Below are positions 1 through 11,680 of a stretch of DNA of 64,000 bases, piece by piece. Each line of letters begins with the position of its first letter. The first letter of the stretch is position 1. The notes under the pieces are model-generated. The model saw only the letters and a list, made by a program, of their open reading frames with translations, had not been told where the DNA came from and searched no databases. The stretch covers positions 136,215,315-136,279,314 of the forward strand of contig OZ018321.1 in NCBI GenBank assembly GCA_963969495.1, in the 5' to 3' direction. The stretch is from Ceratothoa steindachneri (lineage: Eukaryota > Arthropoda > Malacostraca > Isopoda > Cymothoidae). The position numbers were made by a program, and so were the translations under genes.

Positions 1-220
1 AAATTGTCTATAATGCTTAACATTTTTTTCATATTGCTTCCCATTTTTTAATTGATTTCTATATTCCTTCCCAGCCCATTTCTAATATTCTTTCCATATT
101 TTACCATTTTTAATAGTATTTCTATATGGTTTCCCATATTTACATATTGCTTCCCAATTTTCCTTCATTTTTCCATATTGCTTGCCATTTTTAAACAGTC
201 TTCCATATTTTTTCCTATTT
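1..220. repeat. Degenerate AT-rich satellite fragment
   Basis: A loose tandem repeat whose units contain variants of CATATTGCTTCCCA followed by a T-rich stretch (for example near 145, 175 and 195). It runs off the left edge of the window. The same core is the hallmark of the large satellite at 10.4-11.7 kb, so both are probably fragments of one family. Open frames across it are by-products of repetition. Confidence 0.6.
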
Positions 221-221
221 T

Positions 222-650
222 TCAATAAGATTTGAATTAAATATTTCACAATACAAGAGACTAAATTATTTTTAATTGGTCTACCATAATTGGCACAATT
301 CGTAGGAAACATGTTTTGCACCTGGCCGACGAAATAAGGAATCTGAGGTAAAAAAATATTTTGGAAAAATAGTTTTGAATAATTTGAATAATAATAGTTC
401 AGGCTAGGCTGAACTATTCTTGTCAAATATGCTATGAATTTCGCCCTTATGATCTTATCACTTATGTGCGACCTCGCACTACACAATAAAGGTAAATTAT
501 TAAAACTATTTTTTTTACCTCAGATTCCTTATTTCGTCGGCCAGGTGTGAAACATGTTTTCTACGAATTGGGCCAATTATGGTAGACCAATTAAAAAAAT
601 AATTTAGTCCCTTGTATTGTGAAATATCTCATTTAAGTCTTATTGAAAAT
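222..650. repeat. Long fold-back (inverted repeat) element
   Basis: The left arm (about 222-385) and right arm (about 494-650) are reverse complements over roughly 150 bp with only scattered differences. Both carry the segment CTACGAATT/AATTCGTAG, the GGCCGACGAAATAAGGAATC block and the TGAGGTAAAAAA block. The left arm has an extra ~13 bases near 358-370. The ~108-bp spacer contains a smaller palindrome, AGTTCAG...CTGAACT, near 397-416. It is probably a fold-back type MITE or an inverted duplication. No coding content is visible. Confidence 0.8.
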
Positions 651-2599
651 CTTCATCAGTGAGGACAAAAACTATAGTGAAAATCCGCCCCCTCACCTGA
701 ACCAAAGTGTATTTGGTAATTGAAAGTGAAAGCCAACGATGGTATCCCCTTCTAAAGGTGTGTAGGAAGAATTATATAATATTGTGAAGATAGAGGGAGT
801 CAAAATTTTTAGAATATATATTGCCTCAGATCTTCCTACAGCCATTGAAGCCAGGAAGGCAGGCAATCCATTAGATGTCAACTTCAGCATGTTTACCTAA
901 GCTACACCTCAAACCTCTTTTGTGGGACAAAAAGGAGAAGAGATACGACATCTTGTGCATTAGTGTGTATACTTTAAAGCATTCTCTTGGTGGTTTTTAG
1001 TACTCTTTTACCACTAATTTGTGGCTATCTAAACTTTGTGTGATCACAATCAAAGATTACCAATACTCAAGGTGACTTGTAAGTTCATATTGCCCTGTTC
1101 TGGTCAATTTTCTTTTCTCGACTCCACTCAAGTTTGGCTGTCAGCCAAGCAGTGCCATGGCTGGCATGGCTGGCAAGGCTGAGTCATACAGTGTGTTGGA
1201 TAGGGTTAAAATAGCTCTTAAAACCATATCCATAACCTAACTTAACCTAAAATTTTAAGTTATTTAAAAAAAATTTAAGATACACCCATCATTTTTAATC
1301 AAAAAGCTTATTGATTACTCTCCCTTGAACCGCTCCAAATCATGAACATTAAGCGTGAAGGCAGCTCCCTACTTTACCCAGTTATGTGAAGTAGTGTGAC
1401 GTGTAGCTATGCCGGCGATGAATGTTTCTCTCCTAATATCCGAAAGAAATTGTAAGGGGAGAAGGAGGGGTAGGATTTGTTGCGCTGATGAAAGAAAATG
1501 ACGTGGGATATTAAAGAGAAACTTTCATTTATATAAATAATTTAACTTTTAGCAGTGTTAAAATGTTAAATATCAAAATTTTCCCGTATCAAATCTTAGA
1601 TACATACTCTCCTCCTTTATTAACTAAGGCGACCGTTATACAACTTAACGTTTCTCACCACAACCACCCAAAGGAAACCCGTCTCCTATGTGTTTAGTAT
1701 TTACCGCTTCTCAACCACTTAAGACTTTTAATTATTCGTTTTTCCGCCATTTATTTCCAGATTATCACCAGATGCTAGAGGAAATTTGCTCCACCAAACT
1801 TTTGCGGCTCTCAGTAAGTTTTAAAGCTGAAATTTCTTCAAAGGTTGTGGATATTCAGGAGTTGAATCCAGATATTTGTTTTGCCTTTTAAGTTTCAAAT
1901 GAGAGAAAATATGTACTTGTTTGGGAAGATGTGATACGTGGTTTATCACAGATTTTGTACACTTGTTTTTAAGAATACATCAGGGATGATCTATTGTTCA
2001 ACGTGGGACCATAACCACAAACTGATACGAAAAATATGGTAGCCACCTCTAAGTAGACTAATTCCAGCGACTAAAAACACCCAAAGTAATTTAAAGTTGA
2101 TCACTTTGGAAGCGTTAGCCGCACGCAGCTATGCCTTCTTCCAGAACAAATCTATAATAATAACCAGGAAATGGCTTCGCCATTTCCCTCTACGGGGGTA
2201 GTTGCGATTCGTTACTAAGATTAAAATTTAATTCCCCCAAAAAGCAGCCATAGTTAAATTTTTATAATTTTTCTGAACTTCGCCAATTATAATAATTTTA
2301 AAAAGGAACTCTAAAATAAATTTCCCCCCTTTCAAAATATCACGTTGCTAAAGTAGTTATAAAAGAAGATATATAAAAATAAAATTTCTGAACTTCACCA
2401 TTTTTAATTCTTTAGGTTTTAAAAAATTCACAAAACTTCGATACCTATATTTATTTCTGAACTTCACCATTTTCATTTATGATATTATAAAAGAATTATT
2501 AGAAATGACTTTGAGAAAAAAAACGTCATATCCAAAGTAAGATGAAATTATTATTTAAATACTCAAAAAAAATCCCCTTCTTAAATCATAGAGTTAGTT

Positions 2600-2634
<35 letters not shown>

Positions 2635-2882
2635 ACCCGTCGTGTATTTATTTCTAAAATAATTTTGTAGATAAACCCGATCTACTTATTTGGAAAAAAA
2701 CTGTATTTCAACAACTTGGTATTTTAAAAAAAAAATAAAGTTGCTTCACCATTTTGTTTCTTTTTTAAGTATAATCTAAAATGACTATATATTGTTAAAA
2801 TATTTAATATGTGATAATTATTTAATAAATAAGATAATTGTAGATTTTTATATAATTTTAAATGAAAACGTAGTGAAGTACG
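651..2882. other. AT-rich interval, no recognisable gene
   Basis: Only short frames are open here; the longest is 67 residues at 1688-1891 (+) and resembles nothing I know. Local features are a GGCTGGCA-rich patch near 1150-1190, short TTAACCTAA-type pentamers near 1228-1248, and three spaced copies of TTTCTGAACTTC near 2269, 2385 and 2454 (a dispersed or decayed tandem repeat). Confidence 0.5.
2600..2634. repeat. (GAT)n trinucleotide microsatellite
   Basis: An uninterrupted run of about eleven GAT/ATG triplets. Confidence 0.95.
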
Positions 2883-2953
2883 AGGGGCGGATATAAGGAA
2901 ACGAGATATGAGGAAAAGTGTTTTATTATTTTTTAATATAACTACCCTTGACT

Positions 2954-3616
2954 TCAATGCACTTGCATTGGGGGATAGGTCCATTGAAACAGTCGCGGTG
3001 CAATTACACGCAACTTTAAGTTGCCTTCGACAGTCTCCCATCTTCTTTGCCAAGCAGACCGAAGAGCTGCCCGTATTCCTGCCATGTAGTCGGTGTAAGG
3101 AAGAGCGAAACGCTGATCTGGTCGCAGAGTCTTCGCTGACTCTTTGGCGCCCTCATCGGCGCGCTCATTTCCCGAAATTCATACATGTCCAGGAACCCAG
3201 CAAAAGATAATCCCGACATCAGCCCGGCTCGCCAAATCCGTGGCGTAATGGATATCGCGAACCAGGGGATACGGAGATAATAATGCCCCAAGAGCACTCA
3301 GGGTGCTTTGTGAGTCGCTATAGATCACAATCCGGTCTCCGAACCGGAAACGTCGCGTAATCTTCCTTACTGAGTGGTGTATTGCCACCAGCTCGGCCGT
3401 GAAGACAGAAGCAGCGCCTGGCAGAGCCCCGCTGATTTCAAACAGAGGGGATACGGTGTGGAAGCCGACCCCCTCTTGGGACTTGGAGCTATCCGTATAC
3501 ACTTGCACGGTTCCAGCGTGACACGAGGTGTGCTTCAAAAAGGTTGAACGCAATACTCCCGGCGCTGTACAAGCTTTGGGAGCAGAGGCGTGGTGACAAA
3601 TAGCCAAATGTGGTAC
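2954..3616 (-). pseudogene. ORF2 C-terminus: RNase H domain
   Basis: RNase H removes RNA from the RNA:DNA hybrid during retrotransposition. The order of motifs is canonical: VYTDSSKSQEGVG (first Asp, near 3510), FTAELVAIHHSV (Glu, near 3400), IVIYSDSQSTLSAL (Asp, near 3320), and CWVPGHV near 3190. Downstream, in another frame, come GAKESAKTLRPDQRF, YTDYMAGIRAALRSAWQRRW and NLKLRVIAP, a well-known tail found after RNase H in these elements. Translation ends at TGA (2956-2954). At least one frameshift lies just after the PGH motif. Confidence 0.9.
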
Positions 3617-5559
3617 CTACAGGGTATACTTAGCTCTCGAAGGAGTTTCCTGGCCCCAACCCAAAGAGATTAGGGTATGACTCTCGTCTCTCAGCGGCAT
3701 AGGCACAGTCGAGATCAGCTGCGGATGCAGAGAGAGCCGTTGGCGACTGAGGGAGGTGCCGGGCTCGCGCGTACAGGCAAGTGATGCACTGCCCATGGCG
3801 TAAGGCGAGTGGCCTCTCCCCAGCATCGACTGAAAGGGCCCAATATGGGGGAATTGCGGAAGGCACCGGTCGCAAGGCAAAGGCCCGTATTGTGGATCGA
3901 GTCCAACTTTCGAAATAAACGCTCGGCTGCGGAGGCAGAAAACACCGCATCTGTAGTCGAGCTTCGAAAGAACAAAGGATCGATAAAAAAGTAAGAGGGT
4001 AGCCTTATCACCGCCCCAAGCGCTGAACGTCACTGAACGGAGAATATCCATGGCGCGGGTACAAGAGACCCTAAGGTTGCGAATATGAGCCTCCCAGGTG
4101 AGGCATCGGTCAAATACAAGACCAAGGAAACGGTGCAATTCAACCACTTTCAAGCGTCTCCACTAAGAAACAAATCTGGGTCGGGGTAGAGCCGTGGATG
4201 GCGGAAGAAGTGCACCACCTTAGTCTTGGCCAAGGAAAACCGAAACCTGTGCGCTTCGGCATAGCGAGTCGTCGCTCCAGAGTTGGCGTCTGGGCTGCGC
4301 CAAAAGAGATTGAAAGGTCGTCCACGTAGAGCGTAGTGAGAACATCTTCTGGCAGCACCAAAGTAATGCCGTTGATGCTCAGAGCGAAGAGTGTGACACT
4401 AAGGAAGAGTGCTCCCCCTATACGTACGCGGAATCAACAATCTCTCAAAAATTCAGATATAAACATTTGGAGGCGTCACCTTGCCCCCATCGTGTGGAGA
4501 GTCTCCATGATACCGTAATACCATGCGGTATCATAGGCCTTCTCCAGGTCGAAAAACACCGTGGCGTAGTGCTTTCTACAAAGGAAGGCCTCGCATACGC
4601 AATTTTCCAGTCGGAATAGACCATCCGACGTGGAGTGGAACTTGCGGAAGCCGCATTGTGTAGAAGACAGATTGCTTCCGCTGTCCAGGAAAAAGGCTAA
4701 TCTAACATTTACCAATTTATCTTTCAACTTGCACACGCAAGAGGTGAGAACGCACAGTAGTGATTCGCCAGGAATCTTGCAGGAGACCTTCCATTCAGAT
4801 CCTGTTGAACAAATCTAACAGAAAGGCTATGCTTCGCTCACCCAGGTGTCGAAGCATGGGGTACGGGACATTGTCTGGACCATGGTCGGTGTCCGCGCAC
4901 GAAGCAAGAGCGGATCGCAACTCACTCACAAAAAACCTGTCGTTGAAGGGTTCCCTGCCTCTGGAGGTAAAGTCCAGCCGGCGGCCTTCTGCCACATTAC
5001 AACGTGCATTGAATGCTAGTAGAACAGCATCCCGGCGCAAGAATGCGGAGAAAGCGCTCGCGAAGGATTCCGCCACGGACGCGTGGTCCGAGATTGCCGT
5101 TCCATTTTCCTGGAGAACAGGAGGGGGTTCCTGCAAGAACTTGCCCCGAATCCTTTTGATTTGCCTCCACACCTCTGCCAGAGGGGTCTTCCAGTTGAGT
5201 GAAGACACGTATGCCCTCCAAGAAGAGCGGCGGGCGTGCATCGAAATATACCGGAACCTAGCCCTAGCCCGACGAAATTCCCTGACAGTGAAATCGACCG
5301 GGCGGCGCTTATAGCGCATGTAGGCATAACGATTCTGTTTGAGGGCCGTCTCACACTCGGCCGACCACCACGGGAGTGGTCGGCATGCAAAGCGACCAGA
5401 CGTTCTGGGAATAGTAGTCAGGCCCGCGGCAATAGGGTTACCTGAAAAGAACTCAACGGGCTCATCTACTGACCTAAACTCCTCGACAGAGATAAAGAAT
5501 TCAGTTATTTCCTGAAATTCAGGCCACCGCGCCCGTGCCAAGCACCACGTTTGTTGGCT
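3617..5559 (-). pseudogene. ORF2 middle: reverse transcriptase domain, motif B deleted
   Basis: A long open segment down to 4795 holds the linker and the first RT motifs (DHGPDNVPYPML near 4875). The frame then shifts. Palm motif A is FFDLEKAYDTAW (near 4560-4530), preceded by STQCGFRKFHST. Motif C is intact as TTLYVDDLSISFGA (near 4335-4295), containing the catalytic YVDD. Between them the expected G-x-PQGS motif B is absent: RIGGALF runs straight into LSVTLFALSINGIT, implying a small deletion near 4400. The thumb-like region follows (FLGLVFDRCLTWEAHI near 4130; KLDYRCGVF near 3960). Several frameshifts and stops are present. The family is certain; function is lost. Confidence 0.88.
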
Positions 5560-6355
5560 CTCAGGCAGCAGTTGCCCTGAAAATGATATTTGAATGGCAA
5601 AGTGGTCACTACCTTGGAGGTCGTCGACCACCTCGTAATGAAAATCAAGCTGTACATCCGAAGAGCACAAAGATAGATCAAGGCAAGAAAATGAAGCGGT
5701 TCTCGAGCAGTGACGCGTAAACTCATCCACATTTTAGAGACCCATCTCAAGATCTTCGATCAGATTGGCAAGGACTTGTCCCCTGGGATTTATTGAGTAA
5801 TCTCCCCAGAGAGGATGCCTGCCGTTCAGATCTCCAAGCAAGAGAAAGGGCCTCAGCAACCGTGCCACGACGCGGCGGAAGTCGCCCGCGCCGAAATCAG
5901 CTGACGGTGAAATGTACGCAGAAATGATAGTATACCTCCTATTTAGGTGAAGCTGCACATCCACTACCTGAAAGAAGGTATCTAAAGTAAAGGAAGAACG
6001 GACACATCATGCCGGGTGTAAAACGCGCCTCCCCCAGCCCAGCCATCTCGTGCTGGTGGGGTCGCAAGACCCTTATACGCCGGGAGGGTGGGCAGGGTCA
6101 CGCGCCTAACATGGTCTTCTGCAGAAAAAAATAGTAGATCCTCCCAGTTGGCTCGGAGTCCACGGCAATTCAATTGAAACAATATGCCCTCCAGGCCAAG
6201 CTCGGATAAGACGCGGGGGCCCTTTTCGAACAGAAGACCCTCACGGGAATGGCCGTACGCTTCTTGGAGGCAGAACCCCGTGCGCTGTTGACCGGACAAA
6301 GCACTGAAGGCGCTGTCTCCTTTGAGGACTTATTGGGGGAGATTGGGCTCACCAT
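5560..6355 (-). pseudogene. ORF2 N-terminus: APE-type endonuclease domain, damaged
   Basis: The ATG at 6355-6353 lies one base before the ORF1 stop, so I take it as the ORF2 start. After about 50 residues a frameshift leads into FQLNCRGLRANWEDLL (near 6183-6135), the opening motif of the endonuclease/exonuclease/phosphatase fold. The stretch that normally holds the catalytic Glu (the LQE motif) is missing: the frame jumps to SAEDHVRRVTLPTLPAYKGL. Later motifs are preserved: ISAYISPS, LLLGDLNGRHPLWGD (near 5850-5805), and GSDHFAIQISFS, whose SDH motif lies near 5610. The domain would nick target DNA in a live element; this copy could not. Confidence 0.85.
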
Positions 6356-8611
6356 GCGAGGCTGTTCCTGCCTCCGCCTCGAAACCTTAGGCGGACGTTG
6401 CAGCTTCGGAGGCGGAGGCCCTCTTTTCGAGGAACTACCATCTCCGAGCCACTCAGCCCACCACTAGGTGTGGGCGAAGAAGCGAAAGCTCCTTTGTTGC
6501 TGTCCTCGTTTCGGGGGCCAGCTTTAGGAACCCCGGAAGATGGCCTGGTGACCAACTTCAGGGGTATTGCCTCCTATGAGTCTAATGATTCGTTGGAGGT
6601 GCGTAGCCCTTTCGCCTTACAGGAAACGGTCACGCTGAAGGATGGGGGAGCCCTGGTTTTAGCCGGGGCTGGGTGTGAACCATTTCCCAGGGGAGCACCT
6701 GGGTTGAGTAGAACCCGCAGAAGGACTCTGAATGGGCGCGGAAACAACCTTGCTCGTTGGCCTGGATGGGCCTGGAGCAGAGGGTGTCTTTCTAACCATT
6801 GAGGCATAAGACGTTCCAGGCAAAGCTGGACGCGCCAGGACCAAGTCCTTAGACTCACGGAATGAGAGTCGATCCTGGGGCTGAACAGCCAGGAAAACTT
6901 TTTCAAGGAGATATGCACCACATTGCTTCGAAGAAGCGGGGTGCGGCTTTCCGCAATTGACACAATTAGCCACAAACGATTTCGAATTATCGTGTGCAGC
7001 CTTGGAGCAATTTACACATAATTCGGGTGATCCCGACTTTGCACGTCTACATGAACGATTCGTATGGCCGAAGCGGTGACAGTAATAGCACCTCCGCGGC
7101 AGTGGCACGAATGCCTTCACGCGGTAGCAGTACCAACCAGCACGCACCGGCTCAGGGATCTTGTCACAGTTGAACGTGATGAAGAGTGTAGGGGTGGGTC
7201 TTGAGGTCCCTCCCTGTTTTCTCATCACACGTTCGACCTTAACCGCCCTATGGTCGGCCACTCTAAGGTGATGTCTTCTATGGAGTACTCCACGAGTTCC
7301 CTGGCATAAACTTCTCCTTTCACAAAGTTCATTGTAGACTGCGGCGTCACACTCACAGGGGTGCCATCAAGTGTCCGAAGAGCACTTATCTTGGCCGGCT
7401 CGGAAAACTCGCCGCATTCGCCAGAAGGCTCCCGTCCGATAAAGGGGTCACCTTCGGCTTTCTACCAATTACAGTAGCTAATGCTCTTCTCTGATCGATC
7501 ATGTTGCCCTTGGCCAACAGGCTGCCATCAGTGCAGTGAATAATGAGGAAGCGTTTGAAGCCAGCGGGCTCGAAAACTCCAGGTAACCTCTGAATAAGGA
7601 GCCCCGATGTTATCCAGGCTCCACCCTGTGCACTTTTGGTCTTAGTCATAGTCAGGAGATCCGCACTTCGGGAGGTAGAGGGGCCGGATGTGCCGATCTT
7701 GGCTTGGTCACCTACCAAAGTGTCAGCAGACCCATCCGTCCCCGCAGGCCCCGCGGGTGGAGATGAGCCCCGGGTCATCTTAGCCTTTTTTTCTTTTTTT
7801 TCTTTTTAGGAGAGGAGGGCGAGGAATCAATCCGCTTCTCCCCTCCACCTGCAGAAGCCCATAACCCAGCTGGACTGGCCTCAGCCAGGTCCTTCTCCGA
7901 GATGGAGAGGTACTGGTAGTCGCAGGAGCACCGGTTGGTACGGATCCCTCCCCTCCTTGTACTGCCTTGGAAACCCGGGCAGTTTGAGGGAGACCTTGCA
8001 TAGGGGTGGATTCGGGTTCGGTGCTTGGCGCCGAGCCCAGATTCTCTCCCATCGAAGGCCCTACCGTCTGAGGCTGGGTTGCCTCAAGGACCATGTCGAT
8101 CTCAGAAGGGGCCTCCAGTTGACCATCCCCTCCCAGGACATCGCAGGTCCCGTTGGCAGCGTTACTAGTCATTTGTGGGAGGCACAGGCCTTGACTTCGG
8201 CAATTTTCAATATTCTTGCCACCAGGTCTTCTGATGGAAGTGACCGAAGAGGCTTGGCTTCCCTCTCCCCCCTAAGGGGTTTGCCCTACCGAGCCGCTTC
8301 ACTGGGAAGTGGTCAGCTATAAGCTGCCTGCTGGCTTTCTTGGTACTTCCCTTGGAAAGAAAAGGGGGGACTTCCGCTGGAAAAATGGAGGTGCCCGAAA
8401 GCACCTCCAGAGAAGAAGGTGATGGGGATTCTCCTACACCCGTAGACGAAGAAGGGGAGTAAGCCTCCTCTCCTGTTAGACAAATATGGAGGGTCCCCTG
8501 CGCAAGCACAGGGGTGGGAAGGGACCTCCATTTTTTTCTGCGGAGCTTCCCGAGGGCGGCTCCGTCGATGGAGCAGGGAGAATTAAAGGGGTTATTTTTT
8601 GCACTCATCAT
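6349..8611 (-). pseudogene. ORF1 (gag-like, CCHC zinc knuckles) of the 6-kb retrotransposon
   Basis: Encodes the nucleic-acid-binding protein of the element. The reading starts at MMSAKNNPFN (8611) and passes through Ser/Pro-rich and basic segments (KRKKRKKG near 7785). It then reaches an RFLIIH...DGSLLA segment (about 7555-7430) typical of the N-terminal Gag fold, and a PTPTLFITF strand near 7195. A zinc-knuckle cluster follows: CYYCHRFGHTNRSC (CX2CX4HX4C, near 7100-7060) and then CVNC and CVNCGKPH (near 7020-6950). The C-terminal part is Pro/Ser-rich and ends at 6349. At least three frameshifts are needed, near 7780, 7385 and 7262, and an in-frame stop lies near 6570. The stop overlaps the ORF2 start as ATGGTGA. 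It is not functional as it stands. Confidence 0.85.
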
Positions 8612-9165
8612 TGGGAATGGTGACCCCTTTTTATTACGGGATGCAATAGCTCATCACCTCCTGCAGTAGCCCGGTCTGCAAGGGGTGCGTACAGGCCTGG
8701 CAGTGCCAGGTACCACCATTTATTGCCACCGCTCCCACCTTGTGACCTAGCAGCCCTTCAACATGGCGGCTTCACCTTAAGCACTGCGTAAAATTGATAG
8801 TGTGTGGAGAGAAAAGGAAAAGGGATGCGAGGAAGCTATGAGGGGGGATAAAGCAGGTTATTAAAAAAACACCATCCCTAACCGGATTTCAAGGGTCAGA
8901 GAACATTATCCCCTCCCCCTTTAGCCCCGATCCAGGACGGTTGGCTGAGAAGAGGGTCAGTATCTACCCTGTGAAATTAGAGGCTGACCAGATGAAGTTG
9001 TCGGAGAGGTTGTATGAAAAGCGACGAAGTAAGGGAGAAATACAGGCTTTCTGAAAGAAGGAGAAGAGGCTAAGCTGGGGTTGGACGGGGTGCGGAGTCC
9101 CGTCAGCACGGCGGCCAGGATAACAAATCGCCGCCCCCCTTACGAGGTTGCACCTTAAAAAACCT
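8612..9165 (-). promoter_or_regulatory. GC-rich 5' leader of the 6-kb retrotransposon
   Basis: About 550 bp upstream of ORF1 with raised G+C, ending abruptly at AT-rich sequence near 9165. Non-LTR elements of this class normally carry an internal promoter in the 5' untranslated region. I infer that role from position only and recognise no specific promoter motif. The presence of this leader suggests the copy is nearly full length at its 5' end. Confidence 0.45.
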
Positions 9166-9940
9166 TCCGTCGTATTCTCTCAAAAAAGCAAAATGATCAT
9201 AAAATTGATTCTCAGGTTATCTAGCTGAAAACCAATGATATTTCAGAATTAACAACAATTTTGATAATTATCTTTCCCTTCATAAATAGTATTCAAATTA
9301 TGTCGAAGATATTTAATGTGTTAAGAAATTAAACAAAAAAATCAAGCCTAGAGAAAAGGAGCCAATAAATTTACAGAAAAAATTTAGAAGTGTTGGCATC
9401 TAAGTAGGTTCAAACATGACATCAATAACTTCCAACAAATTACCCATCGAAAAATGAAAAAGCATTTACCTCCATCGGCATTCAAATCAGTGACCTTCCG
9501 CAAAGATTCCCTCTAACAATGCATCCTTTCCTTTTAAAATGGTAAGAAATGCCACTGTATATACTGGCAAATATGTACAATAATTGATTGATTTGACTTT
9601 TCTTTTGGAGGAAGTGTTAAAGTGCGGATGTCGTTTCATTTGGGGCCATGGGGATTCTCATCGTGGTGTTGGATTATGTTCAAACTCTCAAATTAACAAG
9701 TTAACCTCAATGGATCCCAAAATACTAAAAGTAAAATATTCCTCTCCCAAATCTGCCAATGTCACCCTTAATGTTTAGTACTTAAGGTTACCACCTCACA
9801 ACACAAAGTAAGCAAAACTAATGAAAAAGATCATGTATAAAATTAAAATAGCTTGACTCTACGTGCCTGCTATGGGCGCCAAAATAGAGCAATCTCGAGA
9901 TATAGAAATGTATCCTTTTCGTGCTTTTTTTTCCAGCGGA
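9166..9940. other. AT-rich interval, nothing recognised
   Basis: Unique-looking AT-rich sequence. A 64-residue open frame at 9584-9778 (+) resembles no family I know, and I do not call it a gene. Confidence 0.4.
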
Positions 9941-9944
9941 GTTA

Positions 9945-10055
9945 ATAGTTTAGGTTAAGTTATGGATAACTTTGGGTTATGGTTATTGTTAGGCTAGGTT
10001 AGACTAGGTTAAAGTTAGCTTAGCTTAGCTTAGCTTATATGAGGTTAGGTAATCA
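9945..10055 (+). repeat. Degenerate GGTTA pentamers with a (TTAGC)n core
   Basis: The sequence is rich in GGTTA, AGGTTAGA and AGGTTAGG variants, with about five consecutive TTAGC units near 10014-10038. TTAGG is the usual arthropod telomere repeat, so this may be a decayed interstitial telomeric tract or simply a pentamer satellite. Confidence 0.65.
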
Positions 10056-10439
10056 GGAAAAACTATTTTGATAAAAAAAACAATCATTTACTTCATTCAA
10101 AGCTAATACTAAAACAATCTACCATTAGACTTTAAGAGAACCATAAACTCATAAACGTCCGATAAAACCAACAAACCAATACAACTCGACCTAACATTCG
10201 TAATGCAAAAAACAAAACAAATTATGGCCATTAAATCAAAGCAACAAACCATAAAAGACTGTTTAAAGTTCTTCACACGTCAAACATCTCGTAATCATTA
10301 AATAAACTAAGGAAGGGTAAAATAATGACATATTATAGAAAAGTGCAAATTTCCTTAGAACCATTTGGTGTACGTACGCAAGGAGCAAAATTAAAATCAA
10401 GCAAAGCAGAATATCCTGATAAACAAAAATATATAATTG

Positions 10440-11680
10440 AATTCCATCGCCTCATTGCTTCCCACATACTAAGTCGGAAAAAAACACAATTGTACACATT
10501 GCTTCCCAAAACAACAATTGAAAATTTTCCTTATTCTGATTCCCCAAACAACAATTGAAAATTTTCCTTATTCTGATTCCCCAAACAACAATTGAAAATA
10601 TTGCTTCCACAAACAACAATTGAATATATTACTTCCACAAATAACAATTGAACATATTACTTCCCGACAGAACAATTAAACATATTGCTTCGCCAAAACA
10701 GATGAACATATTGATTCCTAAAACAAAAAAATGAACATATTGCGTCCCAAAACAACAATTAAAATATTGTTTCCCAAAATAATAATTGAAATATTCCTTT
10801 CTAATACAATAGAACATATTTATTCTAAAGAAAGATTGAGCATATTTCTTGTTATAATATCGATTAAACATATTGCTTACCACAACAACACTTGAACATA
10901 TTGCTTCCCTAAAAATAGTTGAACATATTTCTTCTAAACAAAAATTGATATTACGTACTAAAAACAACAATTGACTATATTGCTTCTCGAGACAACAATT
11001 GAAAATATTGCTCTCCCAAACAAAAATTGAACATATTTCTCCCAAAAATAGTAATTAAAAATATTGCTTTTCAAAACAATATTTCAACATATTAATCCCC
11101 ATAAACAGTTAAACATATTATCTCTCAAAGCGACAATTGAACATATCGCCTTTCAAAAAAACAATTAAACAAATTGCTCCCACAACTAGCAATTCATATA
11201 TTGCTTCTTAAAACAAAAATTCAATATATTAATTCTAAAACAACAAATAGACATATTATTTTCCCTTACAACACTTGAACATATTGATTCCCAAAGGAAC
11301 AATTGAACATATTGATTCACGAAATAACAATTGAAAATATTGCTTCCATATAACAACAATTTACAATATTGCTTCTTAAAACAACAATTGAACATATTGA
11401 TTCTTAAAACAACACATGAAAATATTACTTTCTAAGGAAATAATTGAAAATATTGCTTTCTAAAACAACAATTGAATATATTGATTCCTAAACAACATTT
11501 AAAATATTGCTTCCTAAAACAACAATTGAACATTTCGATTCTTAAAACAACACATGGCAATATTACTTCCTGAAACAACAATTGAAAATATTGATTTCTA
11601 AAACAAAAATTGAATATATTGATTCCTAAACAACATTTAAAATATTGCTTCCTTAAAACAACACTTGAAAATATTGCGAT
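10440..11680. repeat. 1.25-kb AT-rich satellite (ACAATTGAACATATTGCTTC family)
   Basis: About 35-40 degenerate units of roughly 30-35 bp. The consensus is close to AACAACAATTGAACATATTGCTTCCCAA, varying at the CCC and A-run positions. Near-identical subrepeats occur around 10500-10600 and 11440-11660, showing local duplications inside the array. Apparent proteins rich in FNCCFRKQY or MFNCYL are translations of the repeat. Confidence 0.92.

Larger units (their letters stand above)
2883..9165 (-). mobile_element. Non-LTR retrotransposon with RNase H (I/Jockey superfamily), degenerate
   Basis: A block on the minus strand that is clearly richer in G+C than its flanks. In reading order it holds a GC-rich 5' leader (about 9165-8612), ORF1 with CCHC zinc knuckles, and ORF2 with an apurinic-type endonuclease, a reverse transcriptase (YVDD box) and RNase H. 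This order and the RNase H domain are typical of I-like members of the I/Jockey superfamily. The protein ends soon after RNase H, and I see neither the usual downstream C-terminal extension nor a clear tail repeat, so the 3' end is truncated or diverged. Many frameshifts plus two internal losses (endonuclease N-terminus, RT motif B) make it dead. The exact ends are uncertain by about 100 bp. Confidence 0.9.

Noticed and set aside
4760..5314. 184-residue plus-strand frame
   Set aside because: Antisense to the reverse transcriptase/linker part of ORF2, which is the recognisable reading.
6398..6802. 134-residue plus-strand frame rich in Arg/Pro/Gly
   Set aside because: Antisense shadow of retrotransposon ORF1.
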